Shown in pieces: positions 27,787-36,734 of a stretch of DNA of 56,733 nt (position 1 is the stretch's first letter; each line of letters begins with the position of its first letter). Both the position numbers and the translations under genes were made by a program. The notes under the pieces were generated by a model. It saw only the letters and a list, made by a program, of their open reading frames with translations, had not been told where the DNA came from and did no database searches. This stretch comes from Roseobacter sp. SK209-2-6. Its GTDB lineage: Bacteria > Pseudomonadota > Alphaproteobacteria > Rhodobacterales > Rhodobacteraceae. The DNA lies in contig NZ_AAYC01000021.1 in assembly GCF_000169455.1 (NCBI RefSeq), positions 1 through 56,733 of the forward strand, written 5' to 3'.

Positions 27787-27817
27787 AACGGCGCGGTTTT
27801 CCGCGCCGTTCTCTTTT
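27787..27817 (+). terminator. Intrinsic terminator after clpX
   Basis: AACGGCGCGG, loop TTTT, CCGCGCCGTT: a perfect 10-bp stem followed by CTCTTTT. It starts 22 bp after the clpX stop codon and ends before the next ribosome-binding site. Confidence 0.9.
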
Positions 27818-27848
27818 GTAAGCCACCAGAAGGTATGGGAGAAAACAG

Positions 27849-28226
27849 ATGATCAAACGGATTTCATCAGGCGGCATCTACGAGGGAAAAATCGGCTATT
27901 GCCGGGCTGTGGTTGCGGGCGGATTTGTGCATGTGGCCGGGACTACAGCGCAAGGGGCTGAGATCCCTGCCGATGTGGTTGGGCAGTGCCGGTCTGCGCT
28001 TGCTGCGATCGAGAAAGCTCTGACCGAGGCTGGCGCCAGTTTTGCCGATGCGGTCCGGGTGGTTTATTACTTGCCCGACGCGGCTGAATTCGAACCCTGC
28101 TGGCCTCTTCTGGCAGAAGCCTTTGGCGCCAATCCGCCTGCGGCGACGATGATCGAATGCAATCTCATCGATCCGAAATACCGTATCGAAATCGAAGTGA
28201 CAGCTGTTTTACCTGCTGCTCAATAG
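27849..28226 (+). CDS. RidA/YjgF/Rid family protein
   Basis: Small Rid-family protein of 125 residues; the archetype RidA hydrolyses reactive enamine/imine intermediates to 2-oxo acids. Family features are VAGGFVHVAGTTAQG near 21-35 and the C-terminal PPAATMIECNLIDPKYRIEIE. The position of the RidA-specific Arg (IKRVxx-R in E. coli) is occupied by Cys in MIECNL, so it belongs to another Rid subgroup and need not share RidA's activity. It follows the clpX terminator and its last 18 bp overlap the convergent membrane protein gene. Confidence 0.85.
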   Translation: MIKRISSGGIYEGKIGYCRAVVAGGFVHVAGTTAQGAEIPADVVGQCRSALAAIEKALTEAGASFADAVRVVYYLPDAAEFEPCWPLLAEAFGANPPAATMIECNLIDPKYRIEIEVTAVLPAAQ

Positions 28227-28937
28227 CTGCGCCAGTTCACGGGAAGAGGGAATGGGGCGTTCGGTTTCCGCTCCGGCATAGTTGGTTGTGGTCTCCTTAC
28301 GCCGCCATTCCTCATATAATGTTGCAAGGTGCTCCAGGCTGTGCGGATCATTTTCCCGCAGTTCGGAGATCATGATCCTGGCGTCATCCACGAGGTTGCA
28401 CATAATGCCCCGGATGGTTTTTTCGAGCAGCTCCTTGTCCAGATCCTCCTGGTAGATGCCCACGGCGAGGAATTCATAGTAATTGAGCACCTGCTGCAGG
28501 GCGTCCGCACCTTCGCGCTGGGTGACGTCAGCTGAGCTCCGTGCCTTTTTCCAGTCTTCGAGGTAGATGTCCCGATCGGTTGGAAAGACCTGCTTGCGCA
28601 ACTTGTTGGTGGTTTGAAAATAGTCGGACAGGCGTGTTTCAAACAGGATTGTAATTGTGTGCTGCTTGCGCTGCGCAATGCGGGCCGCTTCGCTGGTCTT
28701 CTTATAGGTCCAAAGGGCGACCACGACCCCTGCAGCCGCAGTTGCGGTGGCTGCGGTAATACCAAAAAGGTTGACAAGAATTTTGTAATCTTCGCTCGGA
28801 TCGTCGGGGATCTGATCCAGAAGCAGCCCGAATTCACCGGCCAGCAATGAAACAGACAGAGCTGCAAAAGAAAGAATCACGCTGACAGCGATCAGCGTGG
28901 CGGACACGGCAAAAATCCAAGAGAACCAAGTGTTCAA
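28209..28937 (-). CDS. Two-helix membrane protein, DUF4760-like
   Basis: Uncharacterised protein of 242 residues. Two N-terminal helices (about 8-32 and 57-80) anchor it; the remaining 160 residues are helical, charged and cytoplasmic, with EAARIAQRKQHTITILFETR following the second helix. This layout is that of DUF4760-type proteins; the assignment is tentative. The start is TTG because an in-frame stop lies six codons upstream and no internal ATG precedes the first helix. Its 3' end overlaps the convergent RidA gene by 18 bp. Confidence 0.65.
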   Translation of the reverse strand: MNTWFSWIFAVSATLIAVSVILSFAALSVSLLAGEFGLLLDQIPDDPSEDYKILVNLFGITAATATAAAGVVVALWTYKKTSEAARIAQRKQHTITILFETRLSDYFQTTNKLRKQVFPTDRDIYLEDWKKARSSADVTQREGADALQQVLNYYEFLAVGIYQEDLDKELLEKTIRGIMCNLVDDARIMISELRENDPHSLEHLATLYEEWRRKETTTNYAGAETERPIPSSRELAQLLSSR

Positions 28938-29235
28938 AAGGCTCTCTACAGCTTAAGTGTTTGAAACGGCTCAGAGGCCAATGTTTCTTCCGTTGCCGAA
29001 ACCTTCAAGCGTCATACTTTGTTTAGCTCCTTGCTTGTACCCAGAACTATATCCGTGCTTGGCGCGATAGTAAATGTGCAGCGCATCAGCCCGCATATTG
29101 GACTTGTTGGCTTTAACATGGTGTTAAACGGCCGATATGCAATAGTCGGCAAGAATGTACGCAACGGCAGTGCTGGATCTGGACCCCGGCGGGAAATTGG
29201 GTCATATCAGAGCTGGAAAAATCCGGAGGCACCCT

Positions 29236-29622
29236 ATGGGAATCTTGAAATCGCTCCTGCGCGCTGTGACCTGGTGGAACGGCCAGACCCTCAATACTCA
29301 GATCTTCACTGCGCGTAAGGGGATCAAGGTGGGCGAGGATGATCAGGGCAATATCTTCTACCGCAATGCCGATGACAGCAAGCGCTGGGTGATTTTCAAT
29401 GGCGAGGTTGAAGCCTCTCGAGTAAGCCCCGACTGGCATGGATGGCTGCACCGCACCTTTGACGAAGTGCCCAGCGAAAAGCCACTAAAGCATAAGTCCT
29501 GGGAAAAGCCACATCAGGAAAACCTGACAGGCACCATGATGGCCTATGCGCCTCAGGGCTCTATCCGCAAAGGCGCGGAACCCAAGGCGCGTAGCGATTA
29601 CGAAGCCTGGGCTCCGGAATAA
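29236..29622 (+). CDS. NADH:ubiquinone oxidoreductase subunit NDUFA12 family protein
   Basis: Homologue of the mitochondrial complex I accessory subunit NDUFA12 (17.2 kDa, B17.2), found in Alphaproteobacteria as a peripheral complex I subunit. The 128 residues show [19 protein letters not shown] near the start, a [10 protein letters not shown] segment, [20 protein letters not shown] and the end [11 protein letters not shown], all family hallmarks. GGAGG is placed eight bases before the ATG at 29236; the longer frame from 29155 adds an unrelated stretch. The main nuo operon is not in the window. Confidence 0.92.
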   Translation: MGILKSLLRAVTWWNGQTLNTQIFTARKGIKVGEDDQGNIFYRNADDSKRWVIFNGEVEASRVSPDWHGWLHRTFDEVPSEKPLKHKSWEKPHQENLTGTMMAYAPQGSIRKGAEPKARSDYEAWAPE

Positions 29623-29650
29623 CCTTCGTAGAAGAACAGACTAAAGCAAA

Positions 29651-29692
29651 GCCCGGATTCTGCTGCGCAGTCCTGCCGGGATTCCCTTTTTT
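29651..29692 (+). terminator. Putative terminator after the NDUFA12 gene
   Basis: GCCCGG and CCGGG enclose a smaller CTGC/GCAG hairpin, followed by ATTCCCTTTTTT. The T-run of six fits a rho-independent terminator, but the outer stem is short. Confidence 0.5.
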
Positions 29693-29717
29693 GGTTACAG
29701 GACTGAGGCAGGTCGAA

Positions 29718-30170
29718 ATGTCCCACAATCCGACAGAAGTTTTGGCAGGCGGCGTGGTTTTGGCTGCGGCAATTGGTTTCGCGCTCTATGCCGGTCAGGT
29801 TGCCGGGTTGTCGCAGAGCACAGCCGGATATGAGCTGACGGCTTCCTTTCGCTCACTTGAAGGCGTGAATGTGGGCACGGATGTGCGTCTGGCGGGGGTC
29901 AAGGTTGGCACCGTCACCGGCGTTGCCCTCAACTCCGAGACCTTTCGGGCCGATACAAGCTTTTCCGTCATCGACGGTATCGAAATCCCGGATGACAGCG
30001 CAGCAGTGATCTCCTCCGAAGGCCTGCTGGGCGGGAACTTTGTAGAAATCATGCCTGGTGGCTCCCCGTTTAACCTAGCTGAGGGCGAGGAAATCCTGGA
30101 CACGCAGGGGGCAGTCAGTCTGATCTCCCTCCTGGTGAAATTCGTCGCGGGTGGCGGGGAAGATTCGTGA
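29718..30170 (+). CDS. mlaD: MlaD-family lipid-transport protein
   Basis: Inner-membrane-anchored MCE-domain protein of the Mla phospholipid transport system. The 150 residues comprise one N-terminal helix (LAGGVVLAAAIGFALYAGQV) and one MCE domain with FRSLEGVNVGTDVRLAGVKV and SEGLLGGNFVEIMPGG. MlaE, MlaF and MlaC are not nearby, which is the usual alphaproteobacterial arrangement. Start ATG at 29718 follows GAGGCAGG. Its stop overlaps the next gene in GTGA. Confidence 0.88.
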   Translation: MSHNPTEVLAGGVVLAAAIGFALYAGQVAGLSQSTAGYELTASFRSLEGVNVGTDVRLAGVKVGTVTGVALNSETFRADTSFSVIDGIEIPDDSAAVISSEGLLGGNFVEIMPGGSPFNLAEGEEILDTQGAVSLISLLVKFVAGGGEDS

Positions 30171-30547
30171 AGGCACTGTTCAATGGGGTCCTGACCACCG
30201 TATTTGCCCTTGGCTTGGGTAGCTTGGCACCAGCCGCAGCGCAGGAAGAGGCGGAGCAGGGTAGCATGGCGATCCTGCGGGGGCTTGATAAGGTCAATGG
30301 CCAGAGCACAGATGTCGAAGTGCAGGTCGGCCGCAGCGCCGAGGTTTTCGGGCTTCTGGTCACCCTGGCGCAGTGTCGCTACCCGGTCGATAACCCCACA
30401 GGCGATGCCTTTGCCTATTTGATCATTCGCGACCCAAACAACGGCGCCCAGTTCTTTGAAGGCTGGATGATTGCTTCCAGCCCGGCCCTGAATGCGCTGG
30501 ATCACAGCCGTTATGACGTTTGGGTCATCCGCTGCAGCAAAAGCTGA
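30167..30547 (+). CDS. Exported DUF2155 domain protein
   Basis: A 126-residue protein with a Sec signal peptide (FNGVLTTVFALGLGSLAPAAA, cleaved near 25). The mature part matches DUF2155: LRGLDKVNGQSTDVEVQVG, CRYPVDNPTGDAFAYLIIRD and FEGWMIASSPALNALDHSRYDVWVIRC in sequence. Two Cys could form a disulfide. Function unknown; it is conserved next to mlaD in Alphaproteobacteria, which suggests an envelope role. The start codon is GTG, coupled to mlaD by GTGA. Its 3' end overlaps the convergent aat by 37 bp. Confidence 0.85.
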   Translation: MKALFNGVLTTVFALGLGSLAPAAAQEEAEQGSMAILRGLDKVNGQSTDVEVQVGRSAEVFGLLVTLAQCRYPVDNPTGDAFAYLIIRDPNNGAQFFEGWMIASSPALNALDHSRYDVWVIRCSKS

Positions 30548-31149
30548 GGTGTCGGCAGGTTGGGGCGGGCGAAATCGGCATCTTGCCTCAGGGCGATATC
30601 CAACTTGGCCTTATAGGCCGCACGGCTGATCTCCACAGCGCCAAGGGAGGCAAGATGCGCGGTCAGAAACTGCGTATCACAGAGCGCGTAGCCGCCCTGG
30701 ATCAAGCGATCGATGAGATAGGCTAGCGCCACTTTGGAGGCGTCTGTACGACGTGAGAACATGCTTTCGCCAAAGAAAGCTCCACCCAGAGAAACACCAT
30801 AGACGCCGCCGCTCAGCACCCCCTGATGCCAGACCTCCAGCGAATGGGCATGGCCCATCGCATGCAGGTCCTGATAGCGGGCGTGGATTTCGGAATTGAT
30901 CCAGGTTTCCGCGCGATCCGCACAGGCACTGACCACCTGCGGAAAAGCGCGATTTACACTGACCTCATATTCGCCCCTGCGGATCCGTTTCGCCAGAGAG
31001 CGGGAGACATGAAAATCCTCTAGTGGAAAAATGCCACGGCGTTTCGGGTCGACCCAGAAGATCTCGTCATCTTCGCGGTGCTCCGCCATGGGGAAGACAC
31101 CAACCGAATAGGCGTGCAGCAATAGATCCGTCGTCAGGTTCATCATCAT
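30511..31149 (-). CDS. aat: Leucyl/phenylalanyl-tRNA--protein transferase
   Basis: Adds Leu or Phe from tRNA to proteins with N-terminal Lys/Arg, marking them for ClpAP degradation by the N-end rule. About 212 residues. Family motifs are LLHAYSVGVFPMAE near the start, FWVDPKRRGIFPLEDFHVSRS, GHAHSLEVWHQGVLSGGVYG and DTQFLTAHLASLGA. Three consecutive ATG codons (31149, 31146, 31143) follow CTCAGGC; any may serve. It is convergent with the DUF2155 gene. Confidence 0.93.
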   Translation of the reverse strand: MMMNLTTDLLLHAYSVGVFPMAEHREDDEIFWVDPKRRGIFPLEDFHVSRSLAKRIRRGEYEVSVNRAFPQVVSACADRAETWINSEIHARYQDLHAMGHAHSLEVWHQGVLSGGVYGVSLGGAFFGESMFSRRTDASKVALAYLIDRLIQGGYALCDTQFLTAHLASLGAVEISRAAYKAKLDIALRQDADFARPNLPTPQLLLQRMTQTS

Positions 31150-31185
31150 GCCTGAGTGTGTTGTCAGGGTCTTTGCAGCTTGCCA

Positions 31186-31227
31186 CAAAGAAAACCGGGG
31201 CGCGAGTGTATCTCTCGCGCCCCGGTT
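31186..31227 (-). terminator. Intrinsic terminator of the accB-accC operon
   Basis: AACCGGGGCGCGAG, 7-nt loop, CTCGCGCCCCGGTT: a perfect 14-bp stem. On the minus strand it is followed by TTTTCTTTG and lies 16 bp past the accC stop codon. The downstream aat then depends on its own promoter or on read-through. Confidence 0.9.
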
Positions 31228-31242
31228 CATTTCGTCAGGGGC

Positions 31243-32592
31243 TTAGCCCTGCAGGTTCTCTTCCAGCCAGCGTTCCAGCCAGTGGATGCCATAGTCACCG
31301 GACTGGACATCCGGTTCCTCTAGCAATGCGTGGAACAGCGGTACGGTGGTGTCGATACCATCCACGATCAATTCACCCAGTGCACGGCTGAGACGCGCCA
31401 GCGCCTCGGGGCGGTCACGTCCATGCACGATCAACTTGCCGATCAGGCTGTCGTAATAGGGCGGGATCGAATAGCCATCATAGAGGGCGGAATCCATCCG
31501 CACACCCAGACCACCCGGCGCATGATAGGCCGTGATCTTGCCGGGGCAGGGGGAGAAGTTCGGCAGTTTCTCCGCGTTGATCCGCACTTCGATGGCATGG
31601 CCATTGATCTGCAGATCCTCCTGGGTAAAGGAGAGCGGCTGACCAGCGGCCACGCGAATTTGCTCGCGCACCAGGTCAACGCCAAAAATCGCCTCGGTCA
31701 CCGGATGTTCCACCTGCAGGCGGGTGTTCATTTCGATGAAATAGAACTCCCCGTCTTCATAGAGGAATTCGACCGTACCGGCGCCGGAATAGCTCATCTC
31801 ACCCACTGCGTCGGCACAGATCTTGCCGATGCGGGCGCGCTCTTCGGGGCTAATGCAGGGGCCGGGGGCCTCTTCAAAAACCTTCTGGTGGCGGCGCTGC
31901 AGCGAGCAGTCTCGCTCTGCTAGGTGCACACCGTTGCCTTTGCCATCGCCAAAGACCTGCACTTCGATGTGACGCGGCTTCTGGAGGTATTTCTCCATAT
32001 AGACTTCGTCATTGCCAAAGGCGGCTTTTGCCTCCGAGCGGGCGGTGGAGAAAGCCATCTCCAGATCGGCTTCCGTCTCGGCCACTTTCATGCCGCGACC
32101 ACCCCCACCGGCGGTGGCTTTGATGATCACCGGATAGCCCATGTCGGCGGCAACCACCTTGGCGGTTGCGATATCGGGCACACCGCCGTCGGAACCGGGA
32201 ACAACCGGAATGCCCAGACGCTTTGCGGTATCCTTGGCGGTGATCTTGTCACCCATGGTGCGGATATCTTCTGCCGAGGGACCAATGAAGGTGATGCCGT
32301 GATCTTCGATGATCTGCACGAAGTTGGCATTTTCCGACAGGAAACCATAGCCGGGGTGAACCGCCTGGGCGCCAGTGATCTCGCAGGCAGAGATGATCGC
32401 AGGGATCGAAAGATAGCTCTGTGCACCGGCAGGGGGGCCGATGCAGACCGACTCGTCGGCCATACGCACATGCATTGCATCGGCGTCAGCGGTGGAATGC
32501 ACCGCAACCGAGGTGATGCCCATTTCGCGGCAGGCACGGATCACGCGCAGCGCGATCTCCCCGCGGTTGGCAATCAGGATCTTGTCAAACAT
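31243..32592 (-). CDS. accC: Acetyl-CoA carboxylase, biotin carboxylase subunit
   Basis: ATP-grasp enzyme that carboxylates the biotin on AccB in the first step of fatty acid synthesis. It has 449 residues, the standard length. It shows [20 protein letters not shown] at 7-26, the ATP-binding glycine loop [13 protein letters not shown] near 159, [20 protein letters not shown] near 225-244 and [16 protein letters not shown] near 285. It follows accB by 9 bp. Confidence 0.97.
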   Translation of the reverse strand: MFDKILIANRGEIALRVIRACREMGITSVAVHSTADADAMHVRMADESVCIGPPAGAQSYLSIPAIISACEITGAQAVHPGYGFLSENANFVQIIEDHGITFIGPSAEDIRTMGDKITAKDTAKRLGIPVVPGSDGGVPDIATAKVVAADMGYPVIIKATAGGGGRGMKVAETEADLEMAFSTARSEAKAAFGNDEVYMEKYLQKPRHIEVQVFGDGKGNGVHLAERDCSLQRRHQKVFEEAPGPCISPEERARIGKICADAVGEMSYSGAGTVEFLYEDGEFYFIEMNTRLQVEHPVTEAIFGVDLVREQIRVAAGQPLSFTQEDLQINGHAIEVRINAEKLPNFSPCPGKITAYHAPGGLGVRMDSALYDGYSIPPYYDSLIGKLIVHGRDRPEALARLSRALGELIVDGIDTTVPLFHALLEEPDVQSGDYGIHWLERWLEENLQG

Positions 32593-32601
32593 GGGCTGCC
32601 C

Positions 32602-33102
32602 TTACTCGATGATGGCCAGCGGAGATCCGAATTCGACGGCGGCGCCATCTTCCACCAGAATGCGCTTCACGGTGCCGGATTTGGGCGCCGGGATGTGGTT
32701 CATGGTCTTCATCGCTTCGACGATCAACAGGGTATCGCCTTCGCTGACCTGTTGGCCAACCGAGATAAAGGAGGCCGCACCGGGTTCGGGGGCCAGGTAA
32801 ACCGTGCCTACCATGGGGGAGGTCACAGCGCCCGGGTGGCTGGCCGGGTCTGCTGCGGCTTCTGCCGCTGGGGCGGCGGCCGCGACGGGGGCTGCTGCGG
32901 CGGCAACGGGAGCAGCAGCGGCGGGAACGGCAACCTGAACCGGGGCGGCAGCGGCCATCATCTGGCGCGACACTCGAACATTGAGGCTGTCGTCTTCGCT
33001 ATAGTCGCGCTTGACCTCCAGCTCTGTCAGGTCGTTCTCCCGCAGCAATTCAGCCAGTGCTTTGATGAAAGCCACATCCGCTTCATGGGTTTTATCTGTC
33101 AT
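32602..33102 (-). CDS. accB: Acetyl-CoA carboxylase, biotin carboxyl carrier protein
   Basis: Biotin carrier of acetyl-CoA carboxylase, 166 residues. The N-terminal helical part ([20 protein letters not shown]) is joined by a long Ala/Pro-rich linker to the biotinyl domain with the EAMKTMN biotinylation motif near 127. GAGGA six bases before the ATG at 33102 supports this start; an open frame to 33225 lacks family similarity. First gene of the accB-accC operon. Confidence 0.96.
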   Translation of the reverse strand: MTDKTHEADVAFIKALAELLRENDLTELEVKRDYSEDDSLNVRVSRQMMAAAAPVQVAVPAAAAPVAAAAAPVAAAAPAAEAAADPASHPGAVTSPMVGTVYLAPEPGAASFISVGQQVSEGDTLLIVEAMKTMNHIPAPKSGTVKRILVEDGAAVEFGSPLAIIE

Positions 33103-33313
33103 TTCTGTCCTCAGCGTGTCCTCAGCCGGCTCCGGGTTCGCCCTAACATAGTGCCGTTTTGGCAGCATAGGCGGTCCGGAAATTAAAGCGCTTATAGGGG
33201 AAGCTTGACCACAAGGAAAGCGCAACCGGTCCGGCGCATAAAATGGGCACTCAGACAGGGATTCGCAATTGCTGCTGATGTAAATTCGGCGGGGAACTGC
33301 CGGGAAAAAAGCT

Positions 33314-33853
33314 CTAAAGCGGCATGCCGGTCAGTTTTGCCACCAGTTCCGGTAGTTTTCGGGCCCCGAATTTCTGCAAAAGATGGGCACGATGGGTTTC
33401 GATGGTGCGATAGGAGAGATCCAGTTTCAGCCCGATTTCCTTGGCCGACAGCCCCTTGCAGGTGAGGATCGCAACCTCGCGCTCGCGCGGTGTCAGACTG
33501 ACAACTGGCCTGTCTTCGGAGATATCGGCAAAGGACCAGACACCGGTGCGAAACGGCTCTTCCGGGCTGACCGAACGTCCGCGTACGCGACACCAGAACA
33601 GCTCACCAGATCGGCGCCGCATGATACGTTCATCATGATAGAGGCCACTCTTGGCGCCCTCATCCTGCTGCAAAAGTTCACCGATGCGGTGATAATCTTC
33701 ACGGCTTGGGTAAAGCTCCACAATGGGCATATCGATAAAATCGGCAGGCTCCCCACCAAAGGTGGCGCAGAATTGCAAGTTGCAACGCTGGATTACCCGG
33801 CTTTCCAGGATGGCGAGGCCAACAGGGGCGTGGTCGAAGGCAAAATCGGTCAT
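33314..33853 (-). CDS. PAS domain LuxR-type transcriptional regulator
   Basis: A 179-residue one-component regulator. Residues about 5-112 are a PAS domain ([18 protein letters not shown], then [16 protein letters not shown]). Residues about 118-179 are a LuxR/GerE helix-turn-helix: [20 protein letters not shown] and [16 protein letters not shown]. The PAS ligand is unknown. AGGGGT lies before the ATG at 33853. It is divergent from the acyl-CoA ligase gene, 117 bp away, which is its most likely target. Confidence 0.87.
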   Translation of the reverse strand: MTDFAFDHAPVGLAILESRVIQRCNLQFCATFGGEPADFIDMPIVELYPSREDYHRIGELLQQDEGAKSGLYHDERIMRRRSGELFWCRVRGRSVSPEEPFRTGVWSFADISEDRPVVSLTPREREVAILTCKGLSAKEIGLKLDLSYRTIETHRAHLLQKFGARKLPELVAKLTGMPL

Positions 33854-33970
33854 ACCCCTATTAACCGGGTATTTTTGCGGAATTGAAGAGGAAGCTGGTG
33901 AGTGAGAGGCTCTTTGCCGCAAGGAACCTTTGGCAAGGCTCCTTTGAATTGTGTTTCGGGGAGGTTCGCA

Positions 33971-35485
33971 ATGAATATCAGCCAGTGGCTTTGCCGTCAG
34001 GCGCAGGTGGGCGGAGAGCGCCCGGCTCTTTACTTTGGGACGGAGCTAGTCGCAAACTATCAGGAGTTTCACCGCCGGGCCGCTGCTCTGGCCAACTGGC
34101 TGATCGCTGAGGGGACCGCGCCCGGGGATCGTGTAGCGATCTTCATGAAGAACTGCCCGGATTACCTGATCGCGCTCTATGGGGTTTGGTATGCAGGGGC
34201 TGCAGCGGTGCCTATCAATGCCAAACTGCACGGGGCAGAGGCGGCATATATTCTGGAAAACAGCGGTGCGGGTCTGGTTTTCACCTCTGCGGGTCTGAAA
34301 GAGGCCCTGCAGGTAGAAGGGGTAGAGCGTGCTGGATGCAGGGTGCTCGATATCGCCGATCCCGACTATGAGGCTGCGCTGCAGCAGGAACCTTTGCCTG
34401 TGCCAGTGGCATGTGCGCCTGAAGATCTGGCCTGGCTGTTCTATACATCCGGCACCACCGGTAAGCCCAAGGGGGTGATGATCACCCACCGGATGCTAAC
34501 GACGGTCTCTCTGGGGTATTTTGCGGATGTGGATCAGGCCACGGGTGCTGATCAGATCCTATACGCTGCCCCGATGAGCCATGGTGCAGGGCTATACAAT
34601 ATGGTGCATGTACTTGTGGGTGCAGCCCATGTCTGTCCGCCTTCTGCGGGGTTCGATGTGAGGGAAATCCTGGATCTGGCCGCCCATTTTGGAAGGGTTC
34701 AGATGTTTGCAGCCCCCACCATGGTGACCCGGATGACGGCACAAGCCAAGGCGATGGGGCGCAGCGGAGATGGGCTGCGCAGTGTGATCTACGCCGGTGG
34801 CCCGATGTATCTGGCCGACATCCTGGAGGCAGAGGCCCATTTCGGAGAGATTTTCATTCAGGTCTATGGTCAGGGCGAATGCCCGATGGGGATCACGGTG
34901 CTGAAGCGCGAGGAGGTTGCTGACCGCAGTCATCCACGCTGGGAGGCACGCCTGGCAGGGGTCGGACGGGCCCAGAGCTTTGTTGAGGTGCAAATCGGCA
35001 CTGCAGAGGGTGAGCCGCTAGCGACCGGTGAGATGGGGGAGATCATGGTGCGTGGTGATGCGGTGATGCCCGGCTACTGGATGAACCCAAAGGCCAATGC
35101 CGAGACCCTAAGAGATGGGTGGTTGATGACAGGGGATATGGGAACCCTGGATCAGGACGGCTATCTGACCATGACTGATAGGTCTAAGGACCTGATTATC
35201 TCAGGTGGCTCCAATGTCTACCCCCGCGAGGTCGAAGAGGTGATCCTGACTCACCCATTGGTGCAGGAGGCCTCGGTCGTTGGCCGACCTCATTCGGATT
35301 GGGGAGAAGAGGTGGTGGCCTTTGTGGTTGGCAGCGCCACGCCAGAGCAGCTGGAAGAGCATTGCAGGGCGCATATCGCCCGCTTCAAATGCCCCAAGGC
35401 CTATTTCCAGGTGCCGGATCTGCCCAAGAACAACTATGGCAAAGTCCTGAAAACAGAGCTGCGTGCGCGGTTGTTGAATGCATAG
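33971..35485 (+). CDS. AMP-dependent acyl-CoA synthetase/ligase
   Basis: ANL-superfamily adenylating enzyme that activates a carboxylic acid with ATP and joins it to CoA. The 504 residues contain the P-loop FYTSGTTGKPKGVM near 156-169, the A5-type QVYGQGECPMG, the YWMNPKANAETLRDGWLMTGD region near 375, and the C-terminal catalytic Lys in NNYGKVLKTELRARL. QVYGQGE and the length suit medium/short or aromatic acids, but no substrate can be named. GGGGAGG six bases upstream fixes the ATG at 33971. Probably controlled by the divergent PAS-LuxR protein. Confidence 0.88.
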   Translation: MNISQWLCRQAQVGGERPALYFGTELVANYQEFHRRAAALANWLIAEGTAPGDRVAIFMKNCPDYLIALYGVWYAGAAAVPINAKLHGAEAAYILENSGAGLVFTSAGLKEALQVEGVERAGCRVLDIADPDYEAALQQEPLPVPVACAPEDLAWLFYTSGTTGKPKGVMITHRMLTTVSLGYFADVDQATGADQILYAAPMSHGAGLYNMVHVLVGAAHVCPPSAGFDVREILDLAAHFGRVQMFAAPTMVTRMTAQAKAMGRSGDGLRSVIYAGGPMYLADILEAEAHFGEIFIQVYGQGECPMGITVLKREEVADRSHPRWEARLAGVGRAQSFVEVQIGTAEGEPLATGEMGEIMVRGDAVMPGYWMNPKANAETLRDGWLMTGDMGTLDQDGYLTMTDRSKDLIISGGSNVYPREVEEVILTHPLVQEASVVGRPHSDWGEEVVAFVVGSATPEQLEEHCRAHIARFKCPKAYFQVPDLPKNNYGKVLKTELRARLLNA

Positions 35486-35566
35486 GTAGGGCCGATCTTT
35501 AGAGGGGCCAGCCCTTGATCTGTTTCTGGGGCAGCCAAAACTCCCGCTTAGGGTTTCCGCCTTTTG

Positions 35567-36076
35567 CTAGCTCTGGTCAGATGGCCTGGCGCGGTGCCCC
35601 ATAAGGGTGTCGATCAAGCCGCTCATCAGGTCAGAGCGGCTGCCAAAGCCGGATTTTCGGTAGATCGCATTCAGCTGCGCCTTGACCGTTCCCTCTGCAC
35701 TGCCACGCATCTCTGCAATCTCACCGGTAGAGAGGCCTTTGATCAGGAAATTGGCAACATCGCGTTCTGCGGGCGTTAGCTTCCAGCCCTCCAACTCACT
35801 GTCGATCACTTCCTGCACCGCATTCTGCGCTGTGCTGAGCGCCTGTTCCAAGTGGGCCTTGCGCCGCAACAGCCATTGGAGAATACGCAGTTCCACGATG
35901 ATGGCGGCGATTAGGGCAAAGGTTGCCAGGGCCTCGACATAGGCATGTTTGCCTTCGGGGCCTTCTTCCCCACGGCCAAATAGATCGCCGACAATATCCC
36001 CCAGAAAGACCACCGCGCAGAGAGCCTGCGCGGCGATTACCAGAATAAGAACAAGAGGTCGTGCAGGATCTGTCAT
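35567..36076 (-). CDS. Membrane-tethered LuxR-type regulator
   Basis: A 169-residue protein with two N-terminal transmembrane helices (about 8-30 and 47-68), a short coiled segment (RRKAHLEQALSTAQNAVQEV) and a LuxR/GerE helix-turn-helix (about 98-160: LTPAERDVANFLIKGLSTGE, GTVKAQLNAIYRKSGF). No receiver or ligand-binding domain is visible. Such an arrangement suggests a regulator bound to the inner membrane that reacts to membrane state or to a partner. It lies 36 bp upstream of no co-directional gene; upstream in the same direction is the cytochrome b561 gene, so the two may share a transcript. Confidence 0.82.
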   Translation of the reverse strand: MTDPARPLVLILVIAAQALCAVVFLGDIVGDLFGRGEEGPEGKHAYVEALATFALIAAIIVELRILQWLLRRKAHLEQALSTAQNAVQEVIDSELEGWKLTPAERDVANFLIKGLSTGEIAEMRGSAEGTVKAQLNAIYRKSGFGSRSDLMSGLIDTLMGHRARPSDQS

Positions 36077-36112
36077 AGAGGTTTTCCTTTGCCGGGCACT
36101 TTAGTTCAGAGG

Positions 36113-36661
36113 TTATTCGCGGACCCTATGCCGTGGTATCTGCTTTACCCCTGTTATCATCGCATGGATCAACCTGACCCCCAGGCGACGGCTTTCAAAA
36201 ACCACAGCAGCTATATGCAGGACAATGGAAAACTGCGCCCAGGCAACAAATGCTTCATGCAGATCCTCGGTCCAGGTCAGCGGAATTGCGGCGGATAGGC
36301 CCGCAGACAGGGTTGTCAGATAGCCTGTAACGCCAATGGCGAGAATGGTGAAAAGCAGATTGAACACCATCAAGGAGCCCAGTGGGCTATGCCCTTGATG
36401 GGCAAAGCGGCGGCGCGTTGCGATATCGCTCAGCTGGTCGATAATACCACTAAGGCTGGGCCGAAAACTGGCAAACCGCGCATGACGCGGGCCGACAAAG
36501 CCCCAGGCTAGACGGGAGACAATCAACGCGGTCAGGACATAGCCGATCTGCGCATGCAAGTTCCCGTCTGGGTCGGTGAAAAAGGAGTTGGCAGCAAAGA
36601 GCAGCACCATGCTCCAGTGAAAGAGGCGGATGAAGGGGTCCCAGACCTTGTAGCGGGCCAT
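36113..36661 (-). CDS. Cytochrome b561-type membrane protein
   Basis: Di-haem membrane cytochrome of the bacterial b561 family, 182 residues with four helices. Candidate haem ligands are His in RLFHWSMVLLF (helix 1), GNLHAQIGYVL (helix 2) and VLHIAAVVFES (last helix). Relatives pass electrons from quinol to periplasmic partners. AAGGAG lies seven bases before the ATG at 36661. It follows the PepSY protein gene by 73 bp, a pairing seen in many Proteobacteria, and precedes the membrane-tethered LuxR gene. Confidence 0.87.
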   Translation of the reverse strand: MARYKVWDPFIRLFHWSMVLLFAANSFFTDPDGNLHAQIGYVLTALIVSRLAWGFVGPRHARFASFRPSLSGIIDQLSDIATRRRFAHQGHSPLGSLMVFNLLFTILAIGVTGYLTTLSAGLSAAIPLTWTEDLHEAFVAWAQFSIVLHIAAVVFESRRLGVRLIHAMITGVKQIPRHRVRE

Positions 36662-36734
36662 TTTGGTCTCCTTTGCAATGACAGAAGAGGCCGCCACTGG
36701 AAAGCCAAGGGCGGCAGGTTGCGCGCAGATGGCG

